Assembly: GCF_002251755.1 (NCBI RefSeq)
Contig: NZ_NOXT01000100.1
Coordinates: forward strand, 1 to 44,066
Source: Sandarakinorhabdus cyanobacteriorum
Lineage (GTDB): Bacteria > Pseudomonadota > Alphaproteobacteria > Sphingomonadales > Sphingomonadaceae
DNA: 44,066 nt
Reading direction: 5' to 3'
A program made the position numbers and the translations under genes. Below the pieces are notes generated by a model. That model was given only the letters and a program-made list of their open reading frames with translations, did no database searches and was not told the DNA's origin. Within the stretch, counting starts at the first letter, position 1. Every line of letters starts with the position of its first letter. This document shows, in pieces, positions 14,166-29,971 of this stretch.

Positions 14166-15068
14166 TCATGCCGTCGTCACCGCCGCGCGCACTGGCGGTT
14201 GGCCCGCCAGATGCAGTTCCGCCAGTGCCACCGCGTGCGCCGCATCGCGGGCGGCGCCATCCGCCCCGATCCGGCGCGCCACCGCCGCTTCGCCTGCCAC
14301 CGCCGGGCCGCCGACCAGCACCAGGATCGGCCGCCCGGCCGCCCGCCGCAGCGCCGCGATGGTGCGCGGCAGGCCGGCGAGCACGCGCTGGCTGCCCGCC
14401 GACAGGCCAATCAGGTCAAACCCCTCGCGCGCCACCAGGCTGACCAGCGCATCCTCATCCAGCGCCGGGCCGGAGTGGGTGGCCCAGCCGGCACGGCGGA
14501 AGGCGTCCTCGACGATCATGGCGCCCAGCACATGCTGTTCGCCCGGCGCCGGCAGGATCAGGGCATGGCGCTGCATTGCGGCCGGCACCGCGCCGCCGGG
14601 GTGGCGGGCCGACAGGGCGTGCACCAGCATCTGGCAGCGCCACAGGCCCATGGTGACGTCCACGAAATCAATGTCATCGGCCAGCCACCAATCGCCGAGC
14701 AGGCGGGCGGCGGGGCCGATCAGGTCTTCCATCAGCGCCTGCGGGGCATGGCCCTTGGCTTCCAGCGCCTCGATCTCCTCCACCAGCACGGCGGCATCAT
14801 CATCCAGCAGGGCCCGCGCCAGCCGCGCCACCAGCCCGGCCGGCAGGCGCATGCTGTCACTATTGGGTTGTGCCTGGCCGTGGCCGGCGAGCAGGCGGGG
14901 AATGATGTCCGCCTCGATCAGGCGGGCGAGGGCGGAAGCATCGGGCTGGGCGGTGCCGGGCGCAGCGGAATCGCCGCCGTTGCCGCCAAATGCAGCACGC
15001 CGGGCGCGATTCCAGCCCTTGGTGGCGGCGCTGGTCGCGTCCGCCACAATGTCCATCATGGACGTCAT
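14166..15068 (-). CDS. aerR: AerR/PpaA-type cobalamin-binding regulator
   Basis: A 300-residue protein. Residues about 75-160 form the helical B12-cap domain with LGDWWLADDIDFVDVTMGLWRCQ; residues about 168-290 form a Rossmann-like cobalamin-binding domain with GEQHVLG (His179 as likely cobalt ligand), GLSAGSQ and LVGGPAV. This is the AerR/PpaA family, light-sensing B12 antirepressors of PpsR/CrtJ. I chose ATG 15068 (MTSMMDIVAD); an in-frame GTG at 15149 would run over the PpsR operator. It lies 38 nt upstream of ppsR and divergent from bchF. Confidence 0.9.
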   Translation of the reverse strand: MTSMMDIVADATSAATKGWNRARRAAFGGNGGDSAAPGTAQPDASALARLIEADIIPRLLAGHGQAQPNSDSMRLPAGLVARLARALLDDDAAVLVEEIEALEAKGHAPQALMEDLIGPAARLLGDWWLADDIDFVDVTMGLWRCQMLVHALSARHPGGAVPAAMQRHALILPAPGEQHVLGAMIVEDAFRRAGWATHSGPALDEDALVSLVAREGFDLIGLSAGSQRVLAGLPRTIAALRRAAGRPILVLVGGPAVAGEAAVARRIGADGAARDAAHAVALAELHLAGQPPVRAAVTTA

Positions 15069-15374
15069 CACCTGTTCCCGTCGCCCTAGAGGCGGCGGCT
15101 CCCACGTCTGCCGGTTGGTTTTGTTCCACCTGTCGCGACAGACTGACACAGGCTAGGCCACTCCTGACCGGCTGGCAACCGCCTGATGTGGGCATTTCAC
15201 GATGATTTTGCAGCCGCGTTGCTGCGGCGCAACGCAAGCCGGGTTGACGGGGCCTGTCGCACCCGTCGCGGCATCGGCGCTGACAAGCCGGCATGACAGA
15301 AGGGGTGCAATCCCGGTTGACACCTAGGGGGGTGGTGATAGGGAAAATTGCGTAGCATTTGAGGGGTAAGGGGT
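15069..15374. promoter_or_regulatory. aerR/bchF divergent control region
   Basis: A 306-nt non-coding region between aerR and bchF. It contains a consensus PpsR palindrome at 15131-15148 and a one-mismatch version at 15281-15298 (TGACA-N8-TGACA). A TTGACA hexamer at 15317-15322 could be the bchF -35 box; the -10 is unclear (GATAGG-like at 15337-15342). An imperfect hairpin lies around 15209-15233. GAGGGG at 15361-15366 is the likely bchF ribosome binding site. No other gene seen. Confidence 0.7.
15131..15148. promoter_or_regulatory. Consensus PpsR operator (TGT-N12-ACA)
   Basis: TGTCGCGACAGACTGACA: TGT at 15131-15133, ACA at 15146-15148, exactly 12 nt between. It is closer to aerR (about 63 nt upstream of its ATG) than to bchF. 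A TGT-N13-ACA overlaps it at 15122-15140, and TGTCGCGACA is itself a palindrome. The regulator is encoded two genes away. Confidence 0.7.
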
Positions 15375-17209
<1,835 letters not shown>

Positions 17210-17212
17210 GCC

Positions 17213-18785
17213 ATGCAGCTGACCGTCTGGACCTATGAAGGCCCGCCCCATGTCGGGGCGATGCGGGTCGCAACCGGCATGAAGGGGTTGCATTATGTGC
17301 TGCATGCCCCGCAGGGCGACACCTATGCCGATCTGCTGTTCACCATGATCGAGCGGCGGGATCATCGCCCGCCGGTGACTTATACCACCTTCCAGGCCCG
17401 CGATCTGGGCAAGGACACGGCCGAGCTGTTCAAGACGGCGGCACGCGAAGCCTATGACCGGTTCCAGCCGCAGGCGATGATCGTCGGCGCCAGCTGCACC
17501 GCCGAGCTGATCCAGGATGATCCGGCCGGGCTGGCCGAGACCATGGGCCTGGCCTGCCCGGTGATTCCGCTGGAGCTGCCGAGTTACAGCCGCAAGGAAA
17601 ACTGGGGCGCGTCGGAAACCTTCTATCAGCTGGTGCGCGGCCTGGCGGACAAGGAGCGGCGGCCGCCGCCGGCGGTGGGCGAGGCTGGACCGCGCCGGCC
17701 GCGCGCCAATATCCTGGGCCCCACCGCGCTGGGCTTCCGCCACCGCGATGATGTGGTGGAAATCAGCCGGCTGCTGGGCCAGCTGGGCATTGATGTGAAT
17801 GTGGTGGCGCCGATGGGCGCGACGCCGGCGGATCTGGTGCGGCTGGGCGAGGCGGATTTCAACATCTGCCTTTATCCCGAAATCGCTGCCCAGGCCTGCA
17901 GCTGGCTGGAGCGGACGTTCCGCCAGAAGACGGTAAAGACCGTGCCGATCGGCGTGAACGCCACGCGCGAATTTGTCTCCGAAGTCTGCCAGGTGGCCGG
18001 GGTGATGATGCCGGGCGCGGTGGACCAGGGCCGTATGGGCTGGTGGTCGCGGTCGGTGGACTCCACCTATCTGACCGGCAAACGCGTGTTCATCTTTGGC
18101 GATGCCACCCATGCCGTCGCCGCCGCCCGCGTGGCCAGCGAGGAGCTGGGCTTCAAGGTGGTGGGCCTGGGGTGTTACAACCGCGAATTCGCCCGCGAGA
18201 TCCGCGCCGCCGCCGAGAAATATGGCGTCGATCCACTGATCACCGATGATTATCTGGTGGTGGAGGAGGCGATCGAGGCCGCCGCCCCGGAACTGGTGCT
18301 GGGCACGCAGATGGAGCGGCATATTGCCAAGCGCCTGCGCCTGCCGTGCGCGGTGATTTCGGCCCCGGTGCATGTGCAGGATTTCCCGGCGCGTTACAGC
18401 CCGCAGATGGGATTTGAAGGCGCCAATGTGCTGTTCGACACCTGGGTGCATCCGCTGGTGATGGGCCTGGAGGAGCATCTGTTGACGATGTTCCGCGAGG
18501 ATTTCGAATTTTCCGATGCGGCCGGGCCCAGCCATCTTGGCCATGCATCGGCCGCGCATGCGCCGGTGCCGGCCATGGCCGAAGCGGCGGCCCCGGCTGT
18601 TGCGGTGGCAGAGACGGCCCCTGCGACACCGCAGCCCGGCGGCTGGACCGACGAAGCCCTTGCCGAACTGGGCAAAATCCCGTTTTTCGTGCGCGGCAAA
18701 GCCCGCCGCAACACCGAACGCTATGCCGCCGAGCATGGCGTTGCCACCATCACCCGCGAGACCTTGTACGAGGCCAAAGCCCATT

Positions 18786-18796
<11 letters not shown>
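17213..18796 (+). CDS. bchB: BchB, protochlorophyllide reductase subunit B
   Basis: A 527-residue subunit beginning [20 protein letters not shown], characteristic of BchB/Chl[19 protein letters not shown] contains the Asp that completes the NB cluster (Asp36 in R. capsulatus numbering). [14 protein letters not shown] and [30 protein letters not shown] are further family blocks. A small C-terminal domain ([28 protein letters not shown]) follows an Ala/Pro linker at about residues 440-475. It lies 3 nt after bchN and its end overlaps bchH by 11 nt. Confidence 0.97.
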
Positions 18797-24099
<5,303 letters not shown>

Positions 24100-24377
24100 G
24101 CCGCTCTGCCGCCTGCGGCATCTGGCCACAGGGTGTGGCCAAGGGCCGGGCACAGGCGCAGGGCAGCAGGGGGAAATTGCCGAGACTGACAAGAAACATT
24201 GCGTTTCTGTCATGCTCCGCACTAACAGGTCTGGCGAAGCGCATGTTATGGGCTTTGTCAGGGAATCGCAGGGCCATCCCGCAGGCGCGGCGGGTGCTGG
24301 CCATGATGATCGCGCCGGTTCGCCGCGGCCATGCGCCGGTCGTGGCGGGCTTTGGTTCTTGAGGGGAGACGCCTCGC
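24100..24377. promoter_or_regulatory. bchM-puhA interval, lacking lhaA, with a dyad
   Basis: No homology to lhaA or other genes in any frame. It holds an imperfect dyad at 24187-24212: left arm TGACAAGAAAC, right arm GTTTCTGTCA, five bases between. It resembles PpsR half-sites in reversed order (TGACA...TGTCA). TGT-N14-ACA also starts at 24208. GAGGGGAGA at 24361-24369 is the puhA ribosome binding site. An 88-codon open frame (24096-24362) has no family features and I do not call it. Confidence 0.5.
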
Positions 24378-25154
24378 ATGTCGAATGTTCACCTGGTTGG
24401 CGGCCTGGATATCGCCGAACTGACCTTCTTTGCCTTCTTCCTCTTCTTCCTGGGCCTGGTGTGGTACCTGCGCGGGGAAGATCGCCGCGAAGGCTACCCG
24501 GTTGAGGATGATCTGACCGGCGCTGCCCATGGCGGCGTGGAAACCGATGCGCTGTTCTTCAAGCCGGCAAAGACCTTCAAGCTGCCGCACGGCCTGGGCG
24601 AGGTGACCACCCCGACCGCCAATGCCCGCGATCCGCTGCCGACGAATGTGCTGCCGCGCGCCTGGGCCGGTGAACCGCTGGACGTGACCGGCGACAAGCT
24701 GACCTCCGGCGTGGGCCCGGCCTCGATCGCGCAGCGCGCCGATCGGCCTGACCTCGACATGCACGGCCAGCCGCGCATCGTGCCGACCCGCGTGATCAGC
24801 CACCCGGTGACCGTGCACGAGAATGACGTGAACCCTGTGGGCTTGGTGGTTTATGGCCTCGACGGCGCTGCGGCCGGCACGGTGAAGGACCTGTGGATGG
24901 ACCGCGCTGAATCCTGCCTGCGCTATATGGAAGTGGAGCTGACCGCTGGCGGCACCATCCTGATGCCGATCACCATGTCGCGCGTGACCCGCGCTGGCGT
25001 GATGACCGATGCCATCACTGCCGCGCAGATCGCCGGCGTGCCGCGCACCAAGAGCGCCGACCAGGTGACCCTGCTCGAGGAAGAGAAGATCACCGCCTAT
25101 TTCGGCGCTGGTTATCTGTGGGCGACCCCCGATCGGGCCGAACCGCTGATCTGA
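24378..25154 (+). CDS. puhA: Photosynthetic reaction centre subunit H
   Basis: A 258-residue H subunit: one N-terminal membrane helix (LTFFAFFLFFLGLVWYLRGEDRREGYPVE, about residues 15-43) and a cytoplasmic PRC-barrel domain. Blocks LPPGLGE-like (LPHGLGEVTTPTANARDPLPTNVLP), GPASIAQRADRPDLDMHGQPRIVP, and MPITMSRV are typical. It caps the L/M core and guides protons to QB. pufLM are not in the window. A strong hairpin follows the stop (25163-25190), which may stabilise the puhA message. Confidence 0.97.
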   Translation: MSNVHLVGGLDIAELTFFAFFLFFLGLVWYLRGEDRREGYPVEDDLTGAAHGGVETDALFFKPAKTFKLPHGLGEVTTPTANARDPLPTNVLPRAWAGEPLDVTGDKLTSGVGPASIAQRADRPDLDMHGQPRIVPTRVISHPVTVHENDVNPVGLVVYGLDGAAAGTVKDLWMDRAESCLRYMEVELTAGGTILMPITMSRVTRAGVMTDAITAAQIAGVPRTKSADQVTLLEEEKITAYFGAGYLWATPDRAEPLI

Positions 25155-25162
25155 TCCGGTTT

Positions 25163-25190
25163 CCGGCTGCGATAAGGGTCTCGCGGCCGG
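25163..25190 (+). promoter_or_regulatory. Hairpin immediately after puhA
   Basis: CCGGCTGCGA (25163-25172) pairs along its full length with TCGCGGCCGG (25181-25190), with one G-U pair and an 8-nt loop. It begins 8 nt after the puhA stop, inside the 64-nt gap before puhB. No T-run follows, so read-through is likely. A similar intercistronic hairpin is known to stabilise pufBA mRNA; I infer a comparable role in keeping PuhA above its assembly factors. Confidence 0.55.
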
Positions 25191-25218
25191 CACGGAACGG
25201 AAACGGACGGAGCTGCTT

Positions 25219-25839
25219 GTGTCGATGGAGTATGAAGACGAACCGATCCCCGGCCTGCCGGGACGGTTGCCGCCGGGGGAGGACATCCTTTGGCAAGGCA
25301 CGCCGGATTGGCGGGGCGTGGCGCGTGGCGTCTTCCACACGCGCCTGGTTGCCGCCTGGTTCGTGTTTGTCGCCAGCCTGGCGTTTCTGGCCGGAGGTAC
25401 CGGCCTGAAGGGTGCGGGCATCACGCTGGCTGTGGCGGTGCTGGGCCTCGCCATATTGGGTGTGCTGGCGCGGGCGCAGGCAATGTCCACCATCTACACG
25501 CTGACCAACAAGCGCGTTGTGCTGCGCTTTGGCGTGGCGCTGCCCAAGTGCGTGAACGTGCCGCTGTCGCTGGTGGGCAAGGCCGATGTGAAGCCGGCCG
25601 GCAACGGCCTTGTGGACGTGTCGCTCACGCCCACCGTGCGTTTCCCGCTCGCCTATCTGCAGATGTGGCCGCATGTGCGGCCGTGGAAGTTCGGATCGCC
25701 GCAGCCGATGCTGCGCGCCGTGCCGGATGCCTTCCTGCCGCTGCTGGCCGATGCCCTCGCCAAGGCCGATCCCGCCCGCGCCACCGGGGTTAACCCGGAT
25801 GCCGCCAATGCTGGCGCCATGCTAGGGGCTGCGGCATGA
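25219..25839 (+). CDS. puhB: PuhB, reaction centre assembly protein
   Basis: A 206-residue protein with the conserved N-terminus GLPGRLPPGEDILWQGTPDW, two or three membrane helices (about residues 44-90), and a PH-like domain (MSTIYTLTNKRVVLRFGVALP...). PuhB is needed for efficient assembly of the H subunit and LH1-RC core in Rhodobacter. Start is GTG 25219 with GGAG 6 nt upstream; ATG 25225 is an alternative. It overlaps puhC by 4 nt. Confidence 0.93.
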   Translation: MSMEYEDEPIPGLPGRLPPGEDILWQGTPDWRGVARGVFHTRLVAAWFVFVASLAFLAGGTGLKGAGITLAVAVLGLAILGVLARAQAMSTIYTLTNKRVVLRFGVALPKCVNVPLSLVGKADVKPAGNGLVDVSLTPTVRFPLAYLQMWPHVRPWKFGSPQPMLRAVPDAFLPLLADALAKADPARATGVNPDAANAGAMLGAAA

Positions 25840-26393
25840 GCGGGGAGTTCACCAACGAGCGTTTTCCCAAGTCGGCCCTCTATGCGGCCGGGGCGCTGAT
25901 CGGTGTGTCGATCCTGACCGTGGGCAGCATCCGCGCCGGGTTTCTGCCGGCGCCGGAAACCGCGCCGCAATCGCGGGAACGCCTGCAGGTGGCGACCGTG
26001 GCGACCCGGGATTTCCGGTTCGAGGATCGGGCCGATGGCGCGCTGCTGGTCTATGACATCGCCGCCAACAGGCTGGTCTTCGTGTTCCCGGCCGGCAGCA
26101 ACACCGGCTTCATCCGCGGCGTGATGCGCGGCCTGATGCGGGAACGCCGCCTGCACGAAGTGGCACGCACCGGCCCGGTGACCGTGACCCAGTGGGCCGA
26201 TGGCGCGCTGACGCTGACCGACCAATTGACCGGCCGCATCATCGAGCTGGGCAGCTTTGGCCACACCAACCGGGCCGCCTTTGCCCAGTTGCTGGTGCCT
26301 TATGCCCCCGGTGGGCCCGGTGTGCCGCAGCAGCCGATCGTGGCGGCCATTCCGGCGGCCAATTCGGCATCGCCGTTCTTCGGTGGGGCCTGA
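25836..26393 (+). CDS. puhC: PuhC, photosynthetic complex assembly protein
   Basis: A 185-residue protein: an N-terminal membrane helix (about residues 12-35), then a soluble periplasmic-type domain with RDFRFEDRADGALLVYDI and GFIRGVMRGLMRERRLHEV, both typical of PuhC. It helps organise LH1 and PufX or PufQ stages in Rhodobacter. ATGA overlap with puhB; 3 nt to the next small ORF. Confidence 0.92.
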   Translation: MSGEFTNERFPKSALYAAGALIGVSILTVGSIRAGFLPAPETAPQSRERLQVATVATRDFRFEDRADGALLVYDIAANRLVFVFPAGSNTGFIRGVMRGLMRERRLHEVARTGPVTVTQWADGALTLTDQLTGRIIELGSFGHTNRAAFAQLLVPYAPGGPGVPQQPIVAAIPAANSASPFFGGA

Positions 26394-26396
26394 GCC

Positions 26397-26690
26397 ATGG
26401 GTCTTTTCACCCGCGACCGGTTTGACACCAAGTGCACGATCGAGATCGAGCACACGTTCGACAATCTGCATGCGCATGTCGAACTGGATGGTGACATCGA
26501 ACTGGGACCGGGTGACCAGGTGAAGGTGCATGGTGCCGCCGTGAAGCTGCCTTTTGGCGAGCGGTTGACCCTGCGCCGCGATGTGACCGTGTGGAAAGCC
26601 ACCCCCTTTGAACGGCTGTGGACCAAGTTGAAGGCCCAGCTGGAACTGACCGAATTGTACGAAATCACCTTCAGCTCGGAGAAGCCGTGA
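26397..26690 (+). CDS. Small conserved PGC protein between puhC and acsF
   Basis: Ninety-seven residues, beginning [32 protein letters not shown]. It has no membrane helix; the beta-rich pattern ([32 protein letters not shown]) suggests a small beta barrel. A gene of this size occupies the same slot in other alphaproteobacterial PGCs (recall) and has no assigned function. It is translationally coupled on both sides (3 nt after puhC, 1-nt overlap with acsF), so a role in complex assembly or cyclase activity is likely by context. Confidence 0.8.
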   Translation: MGLFTRDRFDTKCTIEIEHTFDNLHAHVELDGDIELGPGDQVKVHGAAVKLPFGERLTLRRDVTVWKATPFERLWTKLKAQLELTELYEITFSSEKP

Positions 26691-27775
26691 TGAACGCCGT
26701 GACCCCAATCAGCGCCGGTGGCGCCGTGGAGATCACCAAGGAAGACGCGATGGCCATCGCCCGTCAGGAGACGGTGCTGAGCCCGCGTTTTTATACGACC
26801 GATTATGAAGCGATGGACCGTATCGACGTGTCGCGCGTGCGCGCCGAGTGGGACAGCCTTATCGCCGAGATGCAGGCCGATCCCAACAAGAAGCATTTCA
26901 AGCGGACGCCGGAGTTTGATGGCGTGATCGCGGCGATGGACCCGGAGTTGAAGCCGGAGTTCATCGATTTCCTGGTGTCGTCGATGACGTCGGAATTTTC
27001 CGGCTGCATTCTTTATGCCGAAATCACCAAGCGCATGAAGAACCCGGATGCCAAGGCGCTGTTCAAGCTGATGGCCCGCGATGAGAGCCGCCATGCCGGC
27101 TTCATCAACGACAGCCTGAAGGATGCCGGCATCGGCATCGATCTGGGCTTTCTGACCAAGACCAAGAAATACACCTATTTCCGGCCGAAGTTCATCTTCT
27201 ACGCCACCTATCTGTCGGAGAAGATTGGCTACGCCCGTTATATTACCATCCACCGCCACCTGGAGCAGCATCCGGAGCGGCGGTTCCACCCGATCTTCAA
27301 GTGGTTCCAGGAATGGTGCAACGACGAGTTCCGCCATGGCGAAGCGTTCGCGCTGCTGATGCGGTCTGACCCCAAGCTCACCTCGGGGCTCAACGTGCTG
27401 TGGATCCGCTTCTTCCTGAACGCGGTCTATGCCACCATGTATGTGCGCGATCACAAGCGGCCGGCGCTGTACAAGCATTTCGGCATCAACCCGACCGATT
27501 TCGGCTTCAAGGTGTTCCGCATCACCACCGATATCACCCAGCAGGTGTTTCCGATCGGCCTGCAGACCGATGCACCGAGCTATCGCGCGCTGTTGGAAAC
27601 CATGCGCACCACCAGCGACGCCATCGACGCGGCGGTGACTCAGGGTGGCGTGGTTGGCACCATCAAGCGCATCGGCCTGTCGCTGAAAGCGGCGGTGACC
27701 TTCGCCCGTCTCTATCTCCACCCGGTGGACAAGATGGCGGTGACCCCCAACGTGCGCATGGCGCCGGTTTGGTAA
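26690..27775 (+). CDS. acsF: AcsF, aerobic Mg-protoporphyrin IX monomethyl ester cyclase
   Basis: A 361-residue diiron monooxygenase-type cyclase that forms ring E using O2. Two iron-binding blocks are visible: DESRHAGF (residues 131-138) and [10 protein letters not shown] (about 210-219), along with [14 protein letters not shown], which supplies another Glu. Start ATG 26690 overlaps the previous stop. No anaerobic cyclase bchE is in the window, consistent with an aerobe. Confidence 0.97.
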   Translation: MNAVTPISAGGAVEITKEDAMAIARQETVLSPRFYTTDYEAMDRIDVSRVRAEWDSLIAEMQADPNKKHFKRTPEFDGVIAAMDPELKPEFIDFLVSSMTSEFSGCILYAEITKRMKNPDAKALFKLMARDESRHAGFINDSLKDAGIGIDLGFLTKTKKYTYFRPKFIFYATYLSEKIGYARYITIHRHLEQHPERRFHPIFKWFQEWCNDEFRHGEAFALLMRSDPKLTSGLNVLWIRFFLNAVYATMYVRDHKRPALYKHFGINPTDFGFKVFRITTDITQQVFPIGLQTDAPSYRALLETMRTTSDAIDAAVTQGGVVGTIKRIGLSLKAAVTFARLYLHPVDKMAVTPNVRMAPVW

Positions 27776-27791
27776 GCCAGCGGGCGTAGCC

Positions 27792-28652
27792 GTGAGCGAG
27801 TTTGCACTGCCTCTGCTGTTTGCGACCGTGCTGTGGTTTGTCGCCACCGGCTTCGTGCTGTGGCTCGACAAATTGCCCAGCCACACCTGGCCGGTGAGCA
27901 TCACCATGGCCACGGTGGCATCAGGCTTTGCCATGGGCGGCATCATTGCGACGGCCGAAGAGACCAGCCCGTGGGCGGCTTATGTCGCCTTTGCCTGTGC
28001 GCTGGTGCTTTGGGGCTGGCACGAATTGTCGTTCCTGATGGGCTTTGTGACCGGCCCGAACCGTGAGCCGTGCCCCCCGGGTGCGCGCGGCTGGCAGCGG
28101 TTCCGGTTGGCTGCAGCGACGCTGATCTATCACGAAGTGGCGATGTTCCTGTGCCTGATCGCTTTGGTCGCAGCGACGTGGGGCAAGGCGAACCAGACGG
28201 CAACGCTGACCTTCCTGTTGCTGTTCGTCATGCGCCTGTCGGCCAAGTTCAACATCTTTGCCGGGGTTCCGCATCTTTCGACCGAGATGATGCCGGATCA
28301 CATGCGCTATCTCGCCAGCTATTTCCGCATCGCGCCGCCACGCTGGTTCTTTGTCGCCTCGGTGTCGGGCATTGCCGTGCTGGCGGCCTGGCTGGCCGAT
28401 CAGGCGTTGAGCAGCCGCGATGGCATTGCCACCGGCTATGCGCTGGCCTTTGCCCTGGTGGCGTTGGCGTTCCTCGAGCATGGGTTCCTGGTGGTGCCCT
28501 GGCAGGATACGGCCATGTTCCGCTGGGCCATCCCCGAACATCTGCGCCAGCCGGCGCGGCCGACTGTCAGCCCAGCGATGACAGAATCCAGCAATGTGTC
28601 AGGCCAGACTGACACGAATCCGCTTGCGGTGCGACAAAACGCCGTGCCATGA
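27792..28652 (+). CDS. puhE: PuhE, photosynthetic complex assembly protein 2 (DUF3623)
   Basis: A 286-residue, about seven-helix membrane protein with the conserved blocks LWFVATGFVLWLDKLP, WAAYVAFACALVLWGWHELSFLMGFVTGP, and MRLSAKFNIFAGVPHLSTEMMPDHMRYLASYF. Lies between acsF and hemA as in Rhodobacter. Loss of PuhE in Rhodobacter alters bacteriochlorophyll levels (recall). The start is GTG 27792. Its last 30 codons are hydrophilic and contain the PpsR operator for hemA. Confidence 0.92.
   Translation: MSEFALPLLFATVLWFVATGFVLWLDKLPSHTWPVSITMATVASGFAMGGIIATAEETSPWAAYVAFACALVLWGWHELSFLMGFVTGPNREPCPPGARGWQRFRLAAATLIYHEVAMFLCLIALVAATWGKANQTATLTFLLLFVMRLSAKFNIFAGVPHLSTEMMPDHMRYLASYFRIAPPRWFFVASVSGIAVLAAWLADQALSSRDGIATGYALAFALVALAFLEHGFLVVPWQDTAMFRWAIPEHLRQPARPTVSPAMTESSNVSGQTDTNPLAVRQNAVP
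28565..28583. promoter_or_regulatory. Degenerate PpsR-like site (TGTCA-N9-TGACA)
   Basis: TGTCA at 28565-28569 and TGACA at 28579-28583, with 9 instead of 8 nt between. It is centred about 32 nt (three helical turns) upstream of the perfect site at 28597-28614, the kind of tandem arrangement PpsR uses for cooperative binding. Confidence 0.4.
28597..28614. promoter_or_regulatory. Consensus PpsR operator before hemA
   Basis: TGTCAGGCCAGACTGACA: exact TGT-N12-ACA with both extended half-sites TGTCA and TGACA. It lies inside the 3' end of puhE, 59 nt before the hemA ATG, so hemA probably has its own PpsR-controlled promoter besides read-through. Confidence 0.7.
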
Positions 28653-28672
28653 ACGGCGCCGGGAGAAGATGA

Positions 28673-29896
28673 ATGAACTTTGAAGCTCATTTCCAGGCGG
28701 CGCTGGACGGCTTGAAAGAACGCGGAAACTACCGCGTGTTTGCCGAGCTGCAGCGGCGGCGGGGCGACTATCCCCACGCCACGCGCTACCTGCCCGATGG
28801 CAGCACCCAGGATGTCACCGTGTGGTGCTCCAACGATTATCTCGGCATGGGCCAGCACCCGGATGTGCTGACCGCCATGCATGAGGAGCTGGATCGTTCC
28901 GGCGCCGGTTCGGGCGGCACCCGCAATATTTCTGGCACCATGCACGTGCATCGCCTGCTCGAAAGCGAACTGGCCGATTTGCACGGCAAGGAAGCCGCGC
29001 TGCTGTTCAACTCCGGCTACATGTCGAACTGGGCGGCGCTGTCGACCCTGGCCAGCAAGATCCCGGGCTGCGTGGTGTTTTCCGACGCGCTGAACCATGC
29101 CTCCATGATCGAAGGCATTCGCCACAGCCGCGCCAAGTTCCATGTCTTCAAGCACAATGACGTCGAGGATCTCGACCGGTTGCTGAGCCAATATGGCCCG
29201 GACGTGCCGAAGCTGGTGGCGTTCGAGAGCGTCTATTCGATGGATGGCGATATCGCCCCCATCAAGGAAATCTGCGACGTCGCCGACAAGCATGGCGCGA
29301 TGACCTATATCGACGAAGTTCATGCCGTCGGCATGTATGGCCCGCGCGGTGGCGGCGTTGCCGAGCGTGAAGGACTGATGGGCCGGCTGACGGTGATCGA
29401 AGGCACGCTGGCCAAAGCCTATGGCGTGGTGGGCGGCTATATCGCCGGTTCGAAGGCGCTGTGCGATTTCGTGCGCAGCTTTGCCTCGGGCTTCATCTTC
29501 TCGACCGCGCTGCCGCCGGCCATTGCCGCTGGTGCGCTGGCCTCGGTCAAGCATCTGAAAGAGAGCCCGTTCGAGCGCAAGCGCCAGCAGGAGCGGGTGC
29601 AGAAGGTGCGCGCCGCGCTGCGCGCCACCGGCATTCCGCAGATGGAAAACCCCAGCCACATCATCCCGGTGATGGTGGGCGATGCCAAGAAGGCCAAGAT
29701 GATCAGCGACTGGCTGATGGAGCATCATGGCATCTATGTGCAGCCGATCAATTACCCGACCGTGCCGGTGGGCACCGAGCGGCTGCGCATCACGCCGGGC
29801 CCGGTGCACAGCGACGATGATATCGACCGGTTGGTGAAGGCGCTTTCCGACATCTGGGGCCAGTGCGCCCTGCATCGCGTGGAAGCAGCGGCCTGA
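28673..29896 (+). CDS. hemA: HemA, 5-aminolevulinate synthase
   Basis: A 407-residue PLP enzyme condensing glycine and succinyl-CoA, the first step of tetrapyrrole synthesis in alphaproteobacteria. Blocks [52 protein letters not shown] and the Schiff-base Lys248 in [13 protein letters not shown] are all present. Length is standard. Ends the bchF-to-hemA block; followed by a terminator at 29926-29951. Preceded by a PpsR operator. Confidence 0.97.
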   Translation: MNFEAHFQAALDGLKERGNYRVFAELQRRRGDYPHATRYLPDGSTQDVTVWCSNDYLGMGQHPDVLTAMHEELDRSGAGSGGTRNISGTMHVHRLLESELADLHGKEAALLFNSGYMSNWAALSTLASKIPGCVVFSDALNHASMIEGIRHSRAKFHVFKHNDVEDLDRLLSQYGPDVPKLVAFESVYSMDGDIAPIKEICDVADKHGAMTYIDEVHAVGMYGPRGGGVAEREGLMGRLTVIEGTLAKAYGVVGGYIAGSKALCDFVRSFASGFIFSTALPPAIAAGALASVKHLKESPFERKRQQERVQKVRAALRATGIPQMENPSHIIPVMVGDAKKAKMISDWLMEHHGIYVQPINYPTVPVGTERLRITPGPVHSDDDIDRLVKALSDIWGQCALHRVEAAA

Positions 29897-29925
29897 CACC
29901 AGTCCATCCGGTGACAAGAAACAGC

Positions 29926-29951
29926 CCGGCGGTGACACCGTCGGTCTTTTT
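29926..29951 (+). terminator. Intrinsic terminator after hemA
   Basis: CCGGCGGT (29926-29933) pairs with ACCGTCGG (29937-29944), 8 bp with one G-U pair and a GAC loop, followed by TTTTT at 29947-29951. It lies 30 nt after the hemA stop and closes the long bch-puh-hemA block. Confidence 0.75.
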
Positions 29952-29971
29952 CGTGGCGGCAATGCGCCGCT

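Noticed and set aside
24100-24377. Possible decayed lhaA
   Set aside because: All three plus frames were read; no membrane helices or PucC-family motifs are present.
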